This document shows positions 42,423 through 43,009 of a stretch of DNA of 43,009 bases, in pieces. This DNA is from Deltaproteobacteria bacterium (GTDB taxonomy: Bacteria > Bdellovibrionota_B > Oligoflexia > Oligoflexales > Bog-1112). The first letter of the stretch is position 1. Each line of letters starts with the position of its first letter. Under the pieces are notes generated by a model. That model had not been told where the DNA came from. It searched no databases and was given only the letters and a program-made list of their open reading frames with translations. The position numbers and the translations under genes are program-made. The stretch lies in contig JAHFAI010000014.1 of assembly GCA_023250635.1 (NCBI GenBank), positions 1-43,009 on the forward strand. The letters are read 5' to 3'.

Positions 42423-42951
42423 CTCATGGGTGCTGCTCGGGTTTGCTTTGTTGCTCAGCTGCGGTCGTCATCAAACGAAAATTCGTGAACAAAAAGATCC
42501 GCCGTCCCGGCTTAACCTCGTGCTTTCCCCCCTCTTGCTGCGCAGCGAACCGACCCTTCGCTCGCTAAACTGCTTGCTTGTTTTAGTTACCTACGCGGAT
42601 GATGACTTTGCCGTAGGTGAGGCTCCGCGCCTTTGTACCCTGAGCGATGGGACCGTGTTTCCTGTGCATGCTGAACGGAGCGTGACTGTACTTGCTGATG
42701 GTCCAACGAGCACCACCATGGAGCTCAAAAAACTGCCGAGCACTCTCCGGCTTTTTGCTATGGATAGCGATGAGCTGGCTGCCCGCGATGAATTATGTAG
42801 TAATCAAAGCATTACGGCCCTTCCCGAAATTCCCTTGTATCGAGTGGCCCAGAGTGCTGGGCTTATTGCTGCTGAGGCGACCAGCGTCGCTCTGCTGGTG
42901 GCGCTCAGCCAAGAGCTAGGGAATCTCCCGCGTTTGCTGCAGTGTATTTAG
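42412..42951 (+). CDS. Small lipoprotein
   Basis: 179 residues with an N-terminal lipobox (WVLLGFALLLSCG; acylated Cys near residue 17). The mature part has further cysteines (LNCLLVLVTYADDDF, RLCTLSDG, DELCSNQS, LLQCI) that could form disulfides. The start overlaps the end of the barrel gene by 11 bases, so it is likely translated with it and may act at the same outer-membrane site. No family is recognised. Confidence 0.8.
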   Translation: MYFSSWVLLGFALLLSCGRHQTKIREQKDPPSRLNLVLSPLLLRSEPTLRSLNCLLVLVTYADDDFAVGEAPRLCTLSDGTVFPVHAERSVTVLADGPTSTTMELKKLPSTLRLFAMDSDELAARDELCSNQSITALPEIPLYRVAQSAGLIAAEATSVALLVALSQELGNLPRLLQCI

Positions 42952-42995
42952 GCCTATAGTGGCGGGGACCATAACCCAGTGGAGAGGAGTTGGCG

Positions 42996-43009
42996 ATGAG
43001 TCGGGGATT
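42996..43009 (+). CDS. Start of a further gene (partial, runs off window)
   Basis: ATG at 42996 is preceded by GAGGAG at 42984-42989, a good ribosome binding site. Only four codons are visible (MSRG). It is 44 bases after the lipoprotein gene on the same strand and may continue that operon. Confidence 0.5.

Noticed and set aside
1-43009. CRISPR arrays, tRNA/rRNA genes, IS elements or prophage
   Set aside because: No regularly spaced direct repeats, cloverleaf or rRNA sequence, transposase, integrase or phage structural gene was recognised on either strand.

Overview
The window is a gene-dense bacterial chromosome segment of mid GC content with short intergenic gaps and many GTG or TTG starts backed by GGAG-type ribosome binding sites. 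The organism is clearly Gram-negative: it has an MlaE-type permease, an LptF/LptG permease, two outer-membrane barrel candidates, a lipoprotein and many signal peptides. A CcsA/HemX-like gene followed by hemA-hemC-hemD, preceded by a sigma-54 activator, is an order I associate with deltaproteobacterial-grade lineages (Bdellovibrionota, Myxococcota and relatives). BolA, DbpA and a Calvin-type class II aldolase also fit Proteobacteria in the broad sense. I cannot name a species. No tRNA, rRNA, CRISPR array, insertion sequence or prophage was seen.

Layout. 1-4.1 kb, minus strand: rdgB, mlaE and leuS form a likely operon; a possible gene end lies at 1-165. 4.1-6.6 kb, plus strand: a BolA-family gene, then class II fructose-bisphosphate aldolase and tryptophan 2,3-dioxygenase behind a recognisable sigma-70-like promoter. 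6.6-11.7 kb: an accessory block with a 34-bp-arm inverted repeat, an exported ankyrin protein, a small coiled-coil protein and an exported protein joining a phosphoribosyltransferase-like segment to a HAD phosphatase domain. 11.7-14.4 kb: HAD phosphatase and ruvC (ATGA-coupled), then a divergent DUF4143-type ATPase whose promoter lies inside a 34-bp palindrome. 14.5-22.7 kb: an unrecognised 624-residue protein, phnW with an exported partner, a barrel-like protein, an IMP/GMP-type 5'-nucleotidase, an exported J-domain-like protein and an exported alkaline-phosphatase-fold phosphodiesterase. 22.8-28.2 kb: a DUF1573 protein, an LptF/LptG permease coupled to an oligopeptide-binding-type lipid/peptide-binding protein, a small protein and mnmA. 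28.3-36 kb: a degenerate sigma-54 activator, a shortened CcsA/HemX protein, hemA, hemC, hemD, rlmN and dbpA, mostly overlapping or tightly spaced. 36-43 kb: a surface block with a His7-tract membrane protein, a polysaccharide deacetylase coupled to a 938-residue repeat protein ending in a CFI-box-type sorting signal, then a divergent TPR/outer-membrane barrel and a lipoprotein.

How it fits together. The housekeeping genes supply translation (leuS, mnmA, rlmN, dbpA), nucleotide sanitation, recombination, envelope lipid transport and tetrapyrrole synthesis. The more novel material is the exported set: ankyrin, PRTase-like/HAD, J-domain-like, His-tract and CFI-box proteins. These suggest a bacterium that invests heavily in periplasmic, surface or secreted proteins, possibly a host-associated or predatory one (inference). 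The best candidates for something undescribed are the exported PRTase-like/HAD protein, the palindrome-controlled ATPase cassette, and the CFI-box/deacetylase/barrel/lipoprotein surface locus.
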